64,000 bases of DNA, taken from Micromussa lordhowensis. Lineage: Eukaryota; Cnidaria; Anthozoa; Scleractinia; Lobophylliidae. The stretch spans positions 3,525,701 to 3,589,700 of the forward strand of contig OZ026605.1 in the NCBI GenBank assembly GCA_964020085.1. The letters are read 5' to 3'. The position numbers and the translations under genes were made by a program. The notes under the pieces were generated by a model. That model had not been told where the DNA came from. It saw only the letters and a program-made list of their open reading frames with translations, and made no database searches. The stretch's first letter is position 1. Each line of letters opens with the position of its first letter. Positions 38,731-52,692 of the stretch are shown here, piece after piece.

Positions 38731-38948
38731 GACAAGGGCGGTTTGGAGCTGTGAGTAGGCGTGGGATTTGTCACATATGGTTTAGGGGCCGACATATCTC
38801 TCCCTCAATGCCGTACCGGGAGGCAAGGTCGGTAGCAGAAAGCAGCGAAGGGCCAACTGCGTCCAAAAGCGATCGCACGGGCCGAAATCCCGGGATGACT
38901 CGTTTGGTACGACGCTCCAGCGCCGGTGTCTGGAGGTACTGCGTTTTT
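38731..38948 (+). ncRNA. Unidentified Pol III-type RNA, copy 17
   Basis: C-type copy; promoter and terminator intact. Confidence 0.7.
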
Positions 38949-41016
38949 CTCTTTTTTCTTACGTATCAGCTAAGTTGCGGAATGCGCTAGCTGATTTTAT
39001 CCCTACCTATGAGTTTACTGGTTTTAAAAGAGAATCCAGGGCCGCATTTTGTACAGCGGCTCTTCTTTTTAATAAATATATCTTTAAATATTATGTATTT
39101 ATGTCTGGATTTATGAAAACCGTGTTAAAGACTGCAGGCACGTTTTTAGGAAATCGGTCAGATAGTGTACATAAATAAAACCATGTAGTACTGAGAGTGC
39201 TTTCTACCTCATGTACTCTTTAATAGAAGCTATGTCATGCCTATGCAAGCCTTTGAAATCGCTTCAAATGAGTCGAACTAGCCAAACAAAGCTTAATCAG
39301 AGCTTAAATTGATCACTTGATTCGCGGCACTAATTTAGACATGTTTAACCTCTGTGATTTTAGCTAAATGACCTCACTATGTCTTTCCTAGGCATTAAAT
39401 TAGCCAGTCATGGCAAAAAGAGCATTGTAAGCAGTCAAATGGACTATTTGCTTCTACATTTCAGCCAACTAGTAGCCCTTACGTGACATTTACTTTCAAT
39501 ATCTGTCTGGATTCGCAAAAACGTAGCCACAGAATTTGACTTGTCACTGATAATCGTGATACAATTCTGTCTTAGCGCTAGCTTTCCACAAGGCTTATCA
39601 TAGCTCAAATAAAGGGAAATAACTCTCCTGGATGCCTTTTCAGGCCAGGAGGACTAGTTTCACCGTCTTTTCGATGAATCATGAATTCTACAATTTAATT
39701 AAGAGTGCTTTGAACATGAAATTGGAGCCACGGTCTACATAAACACACGAAGGCACAGATGTCAAAAACGGCGGCGGAGAGTTGATCAAGTTTAGCTTTC
39801 TATAACCTGCATCGTCCTAAATGGACTAAACAAGAGCTTCCTACATCGAGAATGGATCGAACTTTAAACAAACTAGGCCATAATCATGAGTTGGCGAGCA
39901 CTTCAACATGTCAACACTTCAACAAACTGATCAATCATCAGCCGGAAGACACGCAAATAAAATTCTTCCACGCTAGCGAATCACAGACAGTTCTGATAGT
40001 TAGCGAAGCCGAGAACGCCTAAAATTCATCAAACAAGGAAATTCTACTCACGATCAGCGCTTGAACTCATGTTCTTCACTCTGCTCCTGGCCATGCTTTG
40101 CTTGCAAATACCAATGTCCCGGATGAACTTGATTTTTGTCGAGCGCGGAATGGCATATCCACATTTCAACAGATTTTTTTCTAAGTCTTTAGCCAAATCA
40201 AAGTTCAGGGCAAATAACGCCAACAGCAGCTGGAAATGTCTAGTCCATTGCACCTATAAGCCCTAAATTGGTGTGGCTAAAGATCTTTGCTGTCTAAAGC
40301 AAGCACAACATTATCGCTACAGGGCAAACGGCCTACTCTTACGGGACTAAATGTTCCGTTGATACATATCAGGCCCGCCTTACCGCGTAGGATAATAGAC
40401 GACGCTTGCTAGCAAACCGTTAGACTTGCACCTTCATTGGACTTAATGATGTCCTCAGGCAGACTTCCTTTAGACAGCAAATACAGAACGCTAAGCGATC
40501 GGCTCCATGTCAGAGTCAACGAACGCGCGAACTGAATTCAAACGAGTGAAGCCTGGACTAAACCTAGTAGAAATTCGAAGGGGGGAGGGGGGGAGGGGGT
40601 GGTAGGATAAATAATTTAAAAAAAGGGAAGATCAATGAAACATGCGGCAAGAAGTTCTCTACATTTCATGCTAGGTACGAATTACAATCTGCTGTCATAG
40701 CGAGAGCAAGGAAGAAAATTAAATTGAAGAAATAAGCAATTAAAAAAAACCCACTTGATTTCGTTTTAACACGGTTTTCATAAATCCAGACATATTTAGT
40801 AGGCATCTGTAGATGTTATGTATTTTAACTGTAAATGTAATGTCTCCAAGATATTAGCTCCTGTAGTTATTCGGAAAAAGCTTATGACTGTATGTATGTT
40901 ACCTTTAGCAGGGCGCATGCGCACACTTTTTAATCTGCGACTCCAGTGCTTACCATATGACAGATAAAATGACTTTTCTCTTCAATATATAAGCCATCTA
41001 ATTCTTACGCTATATT

Positions 41017-41234
41017 GACAAGGGCGGTTTGGAGCTGTGAGTAGGCGTGGGATTTGTCACATATGGTTTAGGGGCCGACATATCTCTCCCTCAATGCCGT
41101 ACCGGGAGGCAAGGTCGGTAGCAGAAAGCAGCGAAGGGCCAACTGCGTCCAAAAGCGATCGCACGGGCCGAAATCCCGGGATGACTCGTTTGGTACGACG
41201 CTCCAGCGCCGGTGTCTGGAGGTACTGCGTTTTT
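41017..41234 (+). ncRNA. Unidentified Pol III-type RNA, copy 18
   Basis: C-type copy; promoter and terminator intact. Confidence 0.7.
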
Positions 41235-43302
41235 CTCTTTTTTCTTACGTATCAGCTAAGTTGCGGAATGCGCTAGCTGATTTTATCCCTACCTATGAGT
41301 TTACTGGTTTTAAAAGAGAATCCAGGGCCGCATTTTGTACAGCGGCTCTTCTTTTTAATAAATATATCTTTAAATATTATGTATTTATGTCTGGATTTAT
41401 GAAAACCGTGTTAAAGACTGCAGGCACGTTTTTAGGAAATCGGTCAGATAGTGTACATAAATAAAACCATGTAGTACTGAGAGTGCTTTCTACCTCATGT
41501 ACTCTTTAATAGAAGCTATGTCATGCCTATGCAAGCCTTTGAAATCGCTTCAAATGAGTCGAACTAGCCAAACAAAGCTTAATCAGAGCTTAAATTGATC
41601 ACTTGATTCGCGGCACTAATTTAGACATGTTTAACCTCTGTGATTTTAGCTAAATGACCTCACTATGTCTTTCCTAGGCATTAAATTAGCCAGTCATGGC
41701 AAAAAGAGCATTGTAAGCAGTCAAATGGACTATTTGCTTCTACATTTCAGCCAACTAGTAGCCCTTACGTGACATTTACTTTCAATATCTGTCTGGATTC
41801 GCAAAAACGTAGCCACAGAATTTGACTTGTCACTGATAATCGTGATACAATTCTGTCTTAGCGCTAGCTTTCCACAAGGCTTATCATAGCTCAAATAAAG
41901 GGAAATAACTCTCCTGGATGCCTTTTCAGGCCAGGAGGACTAGTTTCACCGTCTTTTCGATGAATCATGAATTCTACAATTTAATTAAGAGTGCTTTGAA
42001 CATGAAATTGGAGCCACGGTCTACATAAACACACGAAGGCACAGATGTCAAAAACGGCGGCGGAGAGTTGATCAAGTTTAGCTTTCTATAACCTGCATCG
42101 TCCTAAATGGACTAAACAAGAGCTTCCTACATCGAGAATGGATCGAACTTTAAACAAACTAGGCCATAATCATGAGTTGGCGAGCACTTCAACATGTCAA
42201 CACTTCAACAAACTGATCAATCATCAGCCGGAAGACACGCAAATAAAATTCTTCCACGCTAGCGAATCACAGACAGTTCTGATAGTTAGCGAAGCCGAGA
42301 ACGCCTAAAATTCATCAAACAAGGAAATTCTACTCACGATCAGCGCTTGAACTCATGTTCTTCACTCTGCTCCTGGCCATGCTTTGCTTGCAAATACCAA
42401 TGTCCCGGATGAACTTGATTTTTGTCGAGCGCGGAATGGCATATCCACATTTCAACAGATTTTTTTCTAAGTCTTTAGCCAAATCAAAGTTCAGGGCAAA
42501 TAACGCCAACAGCAGCTGGAAATGTCTAGTCCATTGCACCTATAAGCCCTAAATTGGTGTGGCTAAAGATCTTTGCTGTCTAAAGCAAGCACAACATTAT
42601 CGCTACAGGGCAAACGGCCTACTCTTACGGGACTAAATGTTCCGTTGATACATATCAGGCCCGCCTTACCGCGTAGGATAATAGACGACGCTTGCTAGCA
42701 AACCGTTAGACTTGCACCTTCATTGGACTTAATGATGTCCTCAGGCAGACTTCCTTTAGACAGCAAATACAGAACGCTAAGCGATCGGCTCCATGTCAGA
42801 GTCAACGAACGCGCGAACTGAATTCAAACGAGTGAAGCCTGGACTAAACCTAGTAGAAATTCGAAGGGGGGAGGGGGGGAGGGGGTGGTAGGATAAATAA
42901 TTTAAAAAAAGGGAAGATCAATGAAACATGCGGCAAGAAGTTCTCTACATTTCATGCTAGGTACGAATTACAATCTGCTGTCATAGCGAGAGCAAGGAAG
43001 AAAATTAAATTGAAGAAATAAGCAATTAAAAAAAACCCACTTGATTTCGTTTTAACACGGTTTTCATAAATCCAGACATATTTAGTAGGCATCTGTAGAT
43101 GTTATGTATTTTAACTGTAAATGTAATGTCTCCAAGATATTAGCTCCTGTAGTTATTCGGAAAAAGCTTATGACTGTATGTATGTTACCTTTAGCAGGGC
43201 GCATGCGCACACTTTTTAATCTGCGACTCCAGTGCTTACCATATGACAGATAAAATGACTTTTCTCTTCAATATATAAGCCATCTAATTCTTACGCTATA
43301 TT

Positions 43303-43520
43303 GACAAGGGCGGTTTGGAGCTGTGAGTAGGCGTGGGATTTGTCACATATGGTTTAGGGGCCGACATATCTCTCCCTCAATGCCGTACCGGGAGGCAAGG
43401 TCGGTAGCAGAAAGCAGCGAAGGGCCAACTGCGTCCAAAAGCGATCGCACGGGCCGAAATCCCGGGATGACTCGTTTGGTACGACGCTCCAGCGCCGGTG
43501 TCTGGAGGTACTGCGTTTTT
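43303..43520 (+). ncRNA. Unidentified Pol III-type RNA, copy 19
   Basis: C-type copy; promoter and terminator intact. Confidence 0.7.
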
Positions 43521-45588
43521 CTCTTTTTTCTTACGTATCAGCTAAGTTGCGGAATGCGCTAGCTGATTTTATCCCTACCTATGAGTTTACTGGTTTTAAA
43601 AGAGAATCCAGGGCCGCATTTTGTACAGCGGCTCTTCTTTTTAATAAATATATCTTTAAATATTATGTATTTATGTCTGGATTTATGAAAACCGTGTTAA
43701 AGACTGCAGGCACGTTTTTAGGAAATCGGTCAGATAGTGTACATAAATAAAACCATGTAGTACTGAGAGTGCTTTCTACCTCATGTACTCTTTAATAGAA
43801 GCTATGTCATGCCTATGCAAGCCTTTGAAATCGCTTCAAATGAGTCGAACTAGCCAAACAAAGCTTAATCAGAGCTTAAATTGATCACTTGATTCGCGGC
43901 ACTAATTTAGACATGTTTAACCTCTGTGATTTTAGCTAAATGACCTCACTATGTCTTTCCTAGGCATTAAATTAGCCAGTCATGGCAAAAAGAGCATTGT
44001 AAGCAGTCAAATGGACTATTTGCTTCTACATTTCAGCCAACTAGTAGCCCTTACGTGACATTTACTTTCAATATCTGTCTGGATTCGCAAAAACGTAGCC
44101 ACAGAATTTGACTTGTCACTGATAATCGTGATACAATTCTGTCTTAGCGCTAGCTTTCCACAAGGCTTATCATAGCTCAAATAAAGGGAAATAACTCTCC
44201 TGGATGCCTTTTCAGGCCAGGAGGACTAGTTTCACCGTCTTTTCGATGAATCATGAATTCTACAATTTAATTAAGAGTGCTTTGAACATGAAATTGGAGC
44301 CACGGTCTACATAAACACACGAAGGCACAGATGTCAAAAACGGCGGCGGAGAGTTGATCAAGTTTAGCTTTCTATAACCTGCATCGTCCTAAATGGACTA
44401 AACAAGAGCTTCCTACATCGAGAATGGATCGAACTTTAAACAAACTAGGCCATAATCATGAGTTGGCGAGCACTTCAACATGTCAACACTTCAACAAACT
44501 GATCAATCATCAGCCGGAAGACACGCAAATAAAATTCTTCCACGCTAGCGAATCACAGACAGTTCTGATAGTTAGCGAAGCCGAGAACGCCTAAAATTCA
44601 TCAAACAAGGAAATTCTACTCACGATCAGCGCTTGAACTCATGTTCTTCACTCTGCTCCTGGCCATGCTTTGCTTGCAAATACCAATGTCCCGGATGAAC
44701 TTGATTTTTGTCGAGCGCGGAATGGCATATCCACATTTCAACAGATTTTTTTCTAAGTCTTTAGCCAAATCAAAGTTCAGGGCAAATAACGCCAACAGCA
44801 GCTGGAAATGTCTAGTCCATTGCACCTATAAGCCCTAAATTGGTGTGGCTAAAGATCTTTGCTGTCTAAAGCAAGCACAACATTATCGCTACAGGGCAAA
44901 CGGCCTACTCTTACGGGACTAAATGTTCCGTTGATACATATCAGGCCCGCCTTACCGCGTAGGATAATAGACGACGCTTGCTAGCAAACCGTTAGACTTG
45001 CACCTTCATTGGACTTAATGATGTCCTCAGGCAGACTTCCTTTAGACAGCAAATACAGAACGCTAAGCGATCGGCTCCATGTCAGAGTCAACGAACGCGC
45101 GAACTGAATTCAAACGAGTGAAGCCTGGACTAAACCTAGTAGAAATTCGAAGGGGGGAGGGGGGGAGGGGGTGGTAGGATAAATAATTTAAAAAAAGGGA
45201 AGATCAATGAAACATGCGGCAAGAAGTTCTCTACATTTCATGCTAGGTACGAATTACAATCTGCTGTCATAGCGAGAGCAAGGAAGAAAATTAAATTGAA
45301 GAAATAAGCAATTAAAAAAAACCCACTTGATTTCGTTTTAACACGGTTTTCATAAATCCAGACATATTTAGTAGGCATCTGTAGATGTTATGTATTTTAA
45401 CTGTAAATGTAATGTCTCCAAGATATTAGCTCCTGTAGTTATTCGGAAAAAGCTTATGACTGTATGTATGTTACCTTTAGCAGGGCGCATGCGCACACTT
45501 TTTAATCTGCGACTCCAGTGCTTACCATATGACAGATAAAATGACTTTTCTCTTCAATATATAAGCCATCTAATTCTTACGCTATATT

Positions 45589-45806
45589 GACAAGGGCGGT
45601 TTGGAGCTGTGAGTAGGCGTGGGATTTGTCACATATGGTTTAGGGGCCGACATATCTCTCCCTCAATGCCGTACCGGGAGGCAAGGTCGGTAGCAGAAAG
45701 CAGCGAAGGGCCAACTGCGTCCAAAAGCGATCGCACGGGCCGAAATCCCGGGATGACTCGTTTGGTACGACGCTCCAGCGCCGGTGTCTGGAGGTACTGC
45801 GTTTTT
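45589..45806 (+). ncRNA. Unidentified Pol III-type RNA, copy 20
   Basis: C-type copy; promoter and terminator intact. Confidence 0.7.
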
Positions 45807-47874
45807 CTCTTTTTTCTTACGTATCAGCTAAGTTGCGGAATGCGCTAGCTGATTTTATCCCTACCTATGAGTTTACTGGTTTTAAAAGAGAATCCAGGGC
45901 CGCATTTTGTACAGCGGCTCTTCTTTTTAATAAATATATCTTTAAATATTATGTATTTATGTCTGGATTTATGAAAACCGTGTTAAAGACTGCAGGCACG
46001 TTTTTAGGAAATCGGTCAGATAGTGTACATAAATAAAACCATGTAGTACTGAGAGTGCTTTCTACCTCATGTACTCTTTAATAGAAGCTATGTCATGCCT
46101 ATGCAAGCCTTTGAAATCGCTTCAAATGAGTCGAACTAGCCAAACAAAGCTTAATCAGAGCTTAAATTGATCACTTGATTCGCGGCACTAATTTAGACAT
46201 GTTTAACCTCTGTGATTTTAGCTAAATGACCTCACTATGTCTTTCCTAGGCATTAAATTAGCCAGTCATGGCAAAAAGAGCATTGTAAGCAGTCAAATGG
46301 ACTATTTGCTTCTACATTTCAGCCAACTAGTAGCCCTTACGTGACATTTACTTTCAATATCTGTCTGGATTCGCAAAAACGTAGCCACAGAATTTGACTT
46401 GTCACTGATAATCGTGATACAATTCTGTCTTAGCGCTAGCTTTCCACAAGGCTTATCATAGCTCAAATAAAGGGAAATAACTCTCCTGGATGCCTTTTCA
46501 GGCCAAGAGGACTAGTTTCACCGTCTTTTCGATGAATCATGAATTCTACAATTTAATTAAGAGTGCTTTGAACATGAAATTGGAGCCACGGTCTACATAA
46601 ACACACGAAGGCACAGATGTCAAAAACGGCGGCGGAGAGTTGATCAAGTTTAGCTTTCTATAACCTGCATCGTCCTAAATGGACTAAACAAGAGCTTCCT
46701 ACATCGAGAATGGATCGAACTTTAAACAAACTAGGCCATAATCATGAGTTGGCGAGCACTTCAACATGTCAACACTTCAACAAACTGATCAATCATCAGC
46801 CGGAAGACACGCAAATAAAATTCTTCCGCGCTAGCGAATCACAGACAGTTCTGATAGTTAGCGAAGCCGAGAACGCCTAAAATTCATCAAACAAGGAAAT
46901 TCTACTCACGATCAGCGCTTGAACTCATGTTCTTCACTCTGCTCCTGGCCATGCTTTGCTTGCAAATACCAATGTCCCGGATGAACTTGATTTTTGTCGA
47001 GCGCGGAATGGCATATCCACATTTCAACAGATTTTTTTCTAAGTCTTTAGCCAAATCAAAGTTCAGGGCAAATAACGCCAACAGCAGCTGGAAATGTCTA
47101 GTCCATTGCACCTATAAGCCCTAAATTGGTGTGGCTAAAGATCTTTGCTGTCTAAAGCAAGCACAACATTATCGCTACAGGGCAAACGGCCTACTCTTAC
47201 GGGACTAAATGTTCCGTTGATACATATCAGGCCCGCCTTACCGCGTAGGATAATAGACGACGCTTGCTAGCAAACCGTTAGACTTGCACCTTCATTGGAC
47301 TTAATGATGTCCTCAGGCAGACTTCCTTTAGACAGCAAATACAGAACGCTAAGCGATCGGCTCCATGTCAGAGTCAACGAACGCGCGAACTGAATTCAAA
47401 CGAGTGAAGCCTGGACTAAACCTAGTAGAAATTCGAAGGGGGGAGGGGGGGAGGGGGTGGTAGGATAAATAATTTAAAAAAAGGGAAGATCAATGAAACA
47501 TGCGGCAAGAAGTTCTCTACATTTCATGCTAGGTACGAATTACAATCTGCTGTCATAGCGAGAGCAAGGAAGAAAATTAAATTGAAGAAATAAGCAATTA
47601 AAAAAAACCCACTTGATTTCGTTTTAACACGGTTTTCATAAATCCAGACATATTTAGTAGGCATCTGTAGATGTTATGTATTTTAACTGTAAATGTAATG
47701 TCTCCAAGATATTAGCTCCTGTAGTTATTCGGAAAAAGCTTATGACTGTATGTATGTTACCTTTAGCAGGGCGCATGCGCACACTTTTTAATCTGCGACT
47801 CCAGTGCTTACCATATGACAGATAAAATGACTTTTCTCTTCAATATATAAGCCATCTAATTCTTACGCTATATT

Positions 47875-48092
47875 GACAAGGGCGGTTTGGAGCTGTGAGT
47901 AGGCGTGGGATTTGTCACATATGGTTTAGGGGCCGACATATCTCTCCCTCAATGCCGTACCGGGAGGCAAGGTCGGTAGCAGAAAGCAGCGAAGGGCCAA
48001 CTGCGTCCAAAAGCGATCGCACGGGCCGAAATCCCGGGATGACTCGTTTGGTACGACGCTCCAGCGCCGGTGTCTGGAGGTACTGCGTTTTT
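47875..48092 (+). ncRNA. Unidentified Pol III-type RNA, copy 21
   Basis: C-type copy. Its unit has spacer changes at 46506 and 46828; the second is shared with the two following units. Confidence 0.7.
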
Positions 48093-50378
48093 CTCTTTTT
48101 TCTTACGTATCAGCTAAGTTGCGGAATGCGCTAGCTGATTTTATCCCTACCTATGAGTTTACTGGTTTTAAAAGAGAATCCAGGGCCGCATTTTGTACAG
48201 CGGCTCTTCTTTTTAATAAATATATCTTTAAATATTATGTATTTATGTCTGGATTTATGAAAACCGTGTTAAAGACTGCAGGCACGTTTTTAGGAAATCG
48301 GTCAGATAGTGTACATAAATAAAACCATGTAGTACTGAGAGTGCTTTCTACCTCATGTACTCTTTAATAGAAGCTATGTCATGCCTATGCAAGCCTTTGA
48401 AATCGCTTCAAATGAGTCGAACTAGCCAAACAAAGCTTAATCAGAGCTTAAATTGATCACTTGATTCGCGGCACTAATTTAGACATGTTTAACCTCTGTG
48501 ATTTTAGCTAAATGACCTCACTATGTCTTTCCTAGGCATTAAATTAGCCAGTCATGGCAAAAAGAGCATTGTAAGCAGTCAAATGGACTATTTGCTTCTA
48601 CATTTCAGCCAACTAGTAGCCCTTACGTGACATTTACTTTCAATATCTGTCTGGATTCGCAAAAACGTAGCCACAGAATTTGACTTGTCACTGATAATCG
48701 TGATACAATTCTGTCTTAGCGCTAGCTTTCCACAAGGCTTATCATAGCTCAAATAAAGGGAAATAACTCTCCTGGATGCCTTTTCAGGCCAGGAGGACTA
48801 GTTTCACCGTCTTTTCGATGAATCATGAATTCTACAATTTAATTAAGAGTGCTTTGAACATGAAATTGGAGCCACGGTCTACATAAACACACGAAGGCAC
48901 AGATGTCAAAAACGGCGGCGGAGAGTTGATCAAGTTTAGCTTTCTATAACCTGCATCGTCCTAAATGGACTAAACAAGAGCTTCCTACATCGAGAATGGA
49001 TCGAACTTTAAACAAACTAGGCCATAATCATGAGTTGGCGAGCACTTCAACATGTCAACACTTCAACAAACTGATCAATCATCAGCCGGAAGACACGCAA
49101 ATAAAATTCTTCCGCGCTAGCGAATCACAGACAGTTCTGATAGTTAGCGAAGCCGAGAACGCCTAAAATTCATCAAACAAGGAAATTCTACTCACGATCA
49201 GCGCTTGAACTCATGTTCTTCACTCTGCTCCTGGCCATGCTTTGCTTGCAAATACCAATGTCCCGGATGAACTTGATTTTTGTCGAGCGCGGAATGGCAT
49301 ATCCACATTTCAACAGATTTTTTTCTAAGTCTTTAGCCAAATCAAAGTTCAGGGCAAATAACGCCAACAGCAGCTGGAAATGTCTAGTCCATTGCACCTA
49401 TAAGCCCTAAATTGGTGTGGCTAAAGATCTTTGCTGTCTAAAGCAAGCACAACATTATCGCTACAGGGCAAACGGCCTACTCTTACGGGACTAAATGTTC
49501 CGTTGATACATATCAGGCCCGCCTTACCGCGTAGGATAATAGACGACGCTTGCTAGCAAACCGTTAGACTTGCACCTTCATTGGACTTAATGATGTCCTC
49601 AGGCAGACTTCCTTTAGACAGCAAATACAGAACGCTAAGCGATCGGCTCCATGTCAGAGTCAACGAACGCGCGAACTGAATTCAAACGAGTGAAGCCTGG
49701 ACTAAACCTAGTAGAAATTCGAAGGGGGGAGGGGGGGAGGGGGTGGTAGGATAAATAATTTAAAAAAAGGGAAGATCAATGAAACATGCGGCAAGAAGTT
49801 CTCTACATTTCATGCTAGGTACGAATTACAATCTGCTGTCATAGCGAGAGCAAGGAAGAAAATTAAATTGAAGAAATAAGCAATTAAAAAAAACCCACTT
49901 GATTTCGTTTTAACACGGTTTTCATAAATCCAGACATATTTAGTAGGCATCTGTAGATGTTATGTATTTTAACTGTAAATGTAATGTCTCCAAGATATTA
50001 GCTCCTGTAGTTATTCGGAAAAAGCTTATGACTGTATGTATGTTACCTTTAGCAGGGCGCATGCGCACGCGCACACTTTTTAATCTGCGACTTCAGTGCT
50101 TACCATATGACAGATAAAATGACTTTTCTCTTCAATATATAAGCCATCTAATTCTTACGCTATATTGACAAGGGCGGTTTGGAGCTGTGAGTAGGCGTGG
50201 GATTTGTCACATATGGTTTAGGGGCCGACATATCTCTCCCTCAATGCCGTACCGGGAGGCAAGGTCGGTAGCAGAAAGCAGCGAAGGGCCAACTGCGTCC
50301 AAAAGCGATCGCACGGGCCGAAATCCCGGGATGACTCGTTTGGTACGACGCTCCAGCGCCGGTGTCTGGAGGTACTGC
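48087..50378. repeat. 2292-bp unit with a 6-bp promoter expansion
   Basis: This unit equals the 2286-bp type plus 6 bp: an extra GCGCAC in the palindrome upstream of the RNA gene (around 50066-50074). It also has a C-to-T change at 50093 just before the PSE-like element, and the 49114 substitution shared with both neighbours. Confidence 0.93.
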
Positions 50379-50384
50379 GTTTTT
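50167..50384 (+). ncRNA. Unidentified Pol III-type RNA, copy 22
   Basis: C-type RNA body. The promoter differs: the upstream palindrome is extended by 6 bp, moving it to 32 bp from the PSE-like element instead of 26, and there is a C-to-T change at 50093. Confidence 0.7.
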
Positions 50385-52686
50385 CTCTTTTTTCTTACGT
50401 ATCAGCTAAGTTGCGGAATGCGCTAGCTGATTTTATCCCTACCTATGAGTTTACTGGTTTTAAAAGAGAATCCAGGGCCGCATTTTGTACAGCGGCTCTT
50501 CTTTTTAATAAATATATCTTTAAATATTATGTATTTATGTCTGGATTTATGAAAACCGTGTTAAAGACTGCAGGCACTAAAAACAGCAGGCACGTTTTTA
50601 GGAAATCGGTCAGATAGTGTACATAAATAAAACCATGTAGTACTGAGAGTGCTTTCTACCTCATGTACTCTTTAATAGAAGCTATGTCATGCCTATGCAA
50701 GCCTTTGAAATCGCTTCAAATGAGTCGAACTAGCCAAACAAAGCTTAATCAGAGCTTAAATTGATCACTTGATTCGCGGCACTAATTTAGACATGTTTAA
50801 CCTCTGTGATTTTAGCTAAATGACCTCACTATGTCTTTCCTAGGCATTAAATTAGCCAGTCATGGCAAAAAGAGCATTGTAAGCAGTCAAATGGACTATT
50901 TGCTTCTACATTTCAGCCAACTAGTAGCCCTTACGTGACATTTACTTTCAATATCTGTCTGGATTCGCAAAAACGTAGCCACAGAATTTGACTTGTCACT
51001 GATAATCGTGATACAATTCTGTCTTAGCGCTAGCTTTCCACAAGGCTTATCATAGCTCAAATAAAGGGAAATAACTCTCCTGGATGCCTTTTCAGGCCAG
51101 GAGGACTAGTTTCACCGTCTTTTCGATGAATCATGAATTCTACAATTTAATTAAGAGTGCTTTGAACATGAAATTGGAGCCACGGTCTACATAAACACAC
51201 GAAGGCACAGATGTCAAAAACGGCGGCGGAGAGTTGATCAAGTTTAGCTTTCTATAACCTGCATCGTCCTAAATGGACTAAACAAGAGCTTCCTACATCG
51301 AGAATGGATCGAACTTTAAACAAACTAGGCCATAATCATGAGTTGGCGAGCACTTCAACATGTCAACACTTCAACAAACTGATCAATCATCAGCCGGAAG
51401 ACACGCAAATAAAATTCTTCCGCGCTAGCGAATCACAGACAGTTCTGATAGTTAGCGAAGCCGAGAACGCCTAAAATTCATCAAACAAGGAAATTCTACT
51501 CACGATCAGCGCTTGAACTCATGTTCTTCACTCTGCTCCTGGCCATGCTTTGCTTGCAAATACCAATGTCCCGGATGAACTTGATTTTTGTCGAGCGCGG
51601 AATGGCATATCCACATTTCAACAGATTTTTTTCTAAGTCTTTAGCCAAATCAAAGTTCAGGGCAAATAACGCCAACAGCAGCTGGAAATGTCTAGTCCAT
51701 TGCACCTATAAGCCCTAAATTGGTGTGGCTAAAGATCTTTGCTGTCTAAAGCAAGCACAACATTATCGCTACAGGGCAAACGGCCTACTCTTACGGGACT
51801 AAATGTTCCGTTGATACATATCAGGCCCGCCTTACCGCGTAGGATAATAGACGACGCTTGCTAGCAAACCGTTAGACTTGCACCTTCATTGGACTTAATG
51901 ATGTCCTCAGGCAGACTTCCTTTAGACAGCAAATACAGAACGCTAAGCGATCGGCTCCATGTCAGAGTCAACGAACGCGCGAACTGAATTCAAACGAGTG
52001 AAGCCTGGACTAAACCTAGTAGAAATTCGAAGGGGGGAGGGGGGGAGGGGGTGGTAGGATAAATAATTTAAAAAAAGGGAAGATCAATGAAACATGCGGC
52101 AAGAAGTTCTCTACATTTCATGCTAGGTACGAATTACAATCTGCTGTCATAGCGAGAGCAAGGAAGAAAATTAAATTGAAGAAATAAGCAATTAAAAAAA
52201 ACCCACTTGATTTCGTTTTAACACGGTTTTCATAAATCCAGACATATTTAGTAGGCATCTGTAGATGTTATGTATTTTAACTGTAAATGTAATGTCTCCA
52301 AGATATTAGCTCCTGTAGTTATTCGGAAAAAGCTTATGACTGTATGTATGTTACCTTTAGCAGGGCGCATGCGCACGCGCACACTTTTTAATCTGCGACT
52401 TCAGTGCTTACCATATGACAGATAAAATGACTTTTCTCTTCAATATATAAGCCATCTAATTCTTACGCTATATTGACAAGGGCGGTTTGGAGCTGTGAGT
52501 AGGCGTGGGATTTGTCACATATGGTTTAGGGGCCGACATATCTCTCCCTCAATGCCGTACCGGGAGGCAAGGTCGGTAGCAGAAAGCAGCGAAGGGCCAA
52601 CTGCGTCCAAAAGCGATCGCACGGGCCGAAATCCCGGGATGACTCGTTTGGTACGACGCTCCAGCGCCGGTGTCTGGAGGTACTGC
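50379..52686. repeat. 2308-bp unit: 16-bp segment and 6-bp expansion together
   Basis: This unit carries the 16-bp segment seen in the left-most units and also the 6-bp GCGCAC expansion and the C-to-T change (52401) seen in the unit before it. It also shares the 51422 substitution with the two units to its left. The combination is what recombination between array variants would give. Confidence 0.93.
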
Positions 52687-52692
52687 GTTTTT
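52475..52692 (+). ncRNA. Unidentified Pol III-type RNA, copy 23 (last)
   Basis: C-type RNA body with the same altered promoter as copy 22. It is the last RNA gene before the array breaks off at 52924. Confidence 0.7.

Larger units (their letters stand above)
11511..48086. repeat. Block of sixteen 2286-bp units (core variant)
   Basis: All sixteen lack the 16-bp segment, as expected from a deletion between the two GCAGGCAC direct repeats. Private or shared substitutions are rare: 19967 (one unit), 27725 and 30011 (the same change in two adjacent units), 35291 (one unit), 46506 (one unit) and 46828 (shared with the next two units). The uniformity implies recent amplification of one variant or strong homogenisation. 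Confidence 0.95.
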
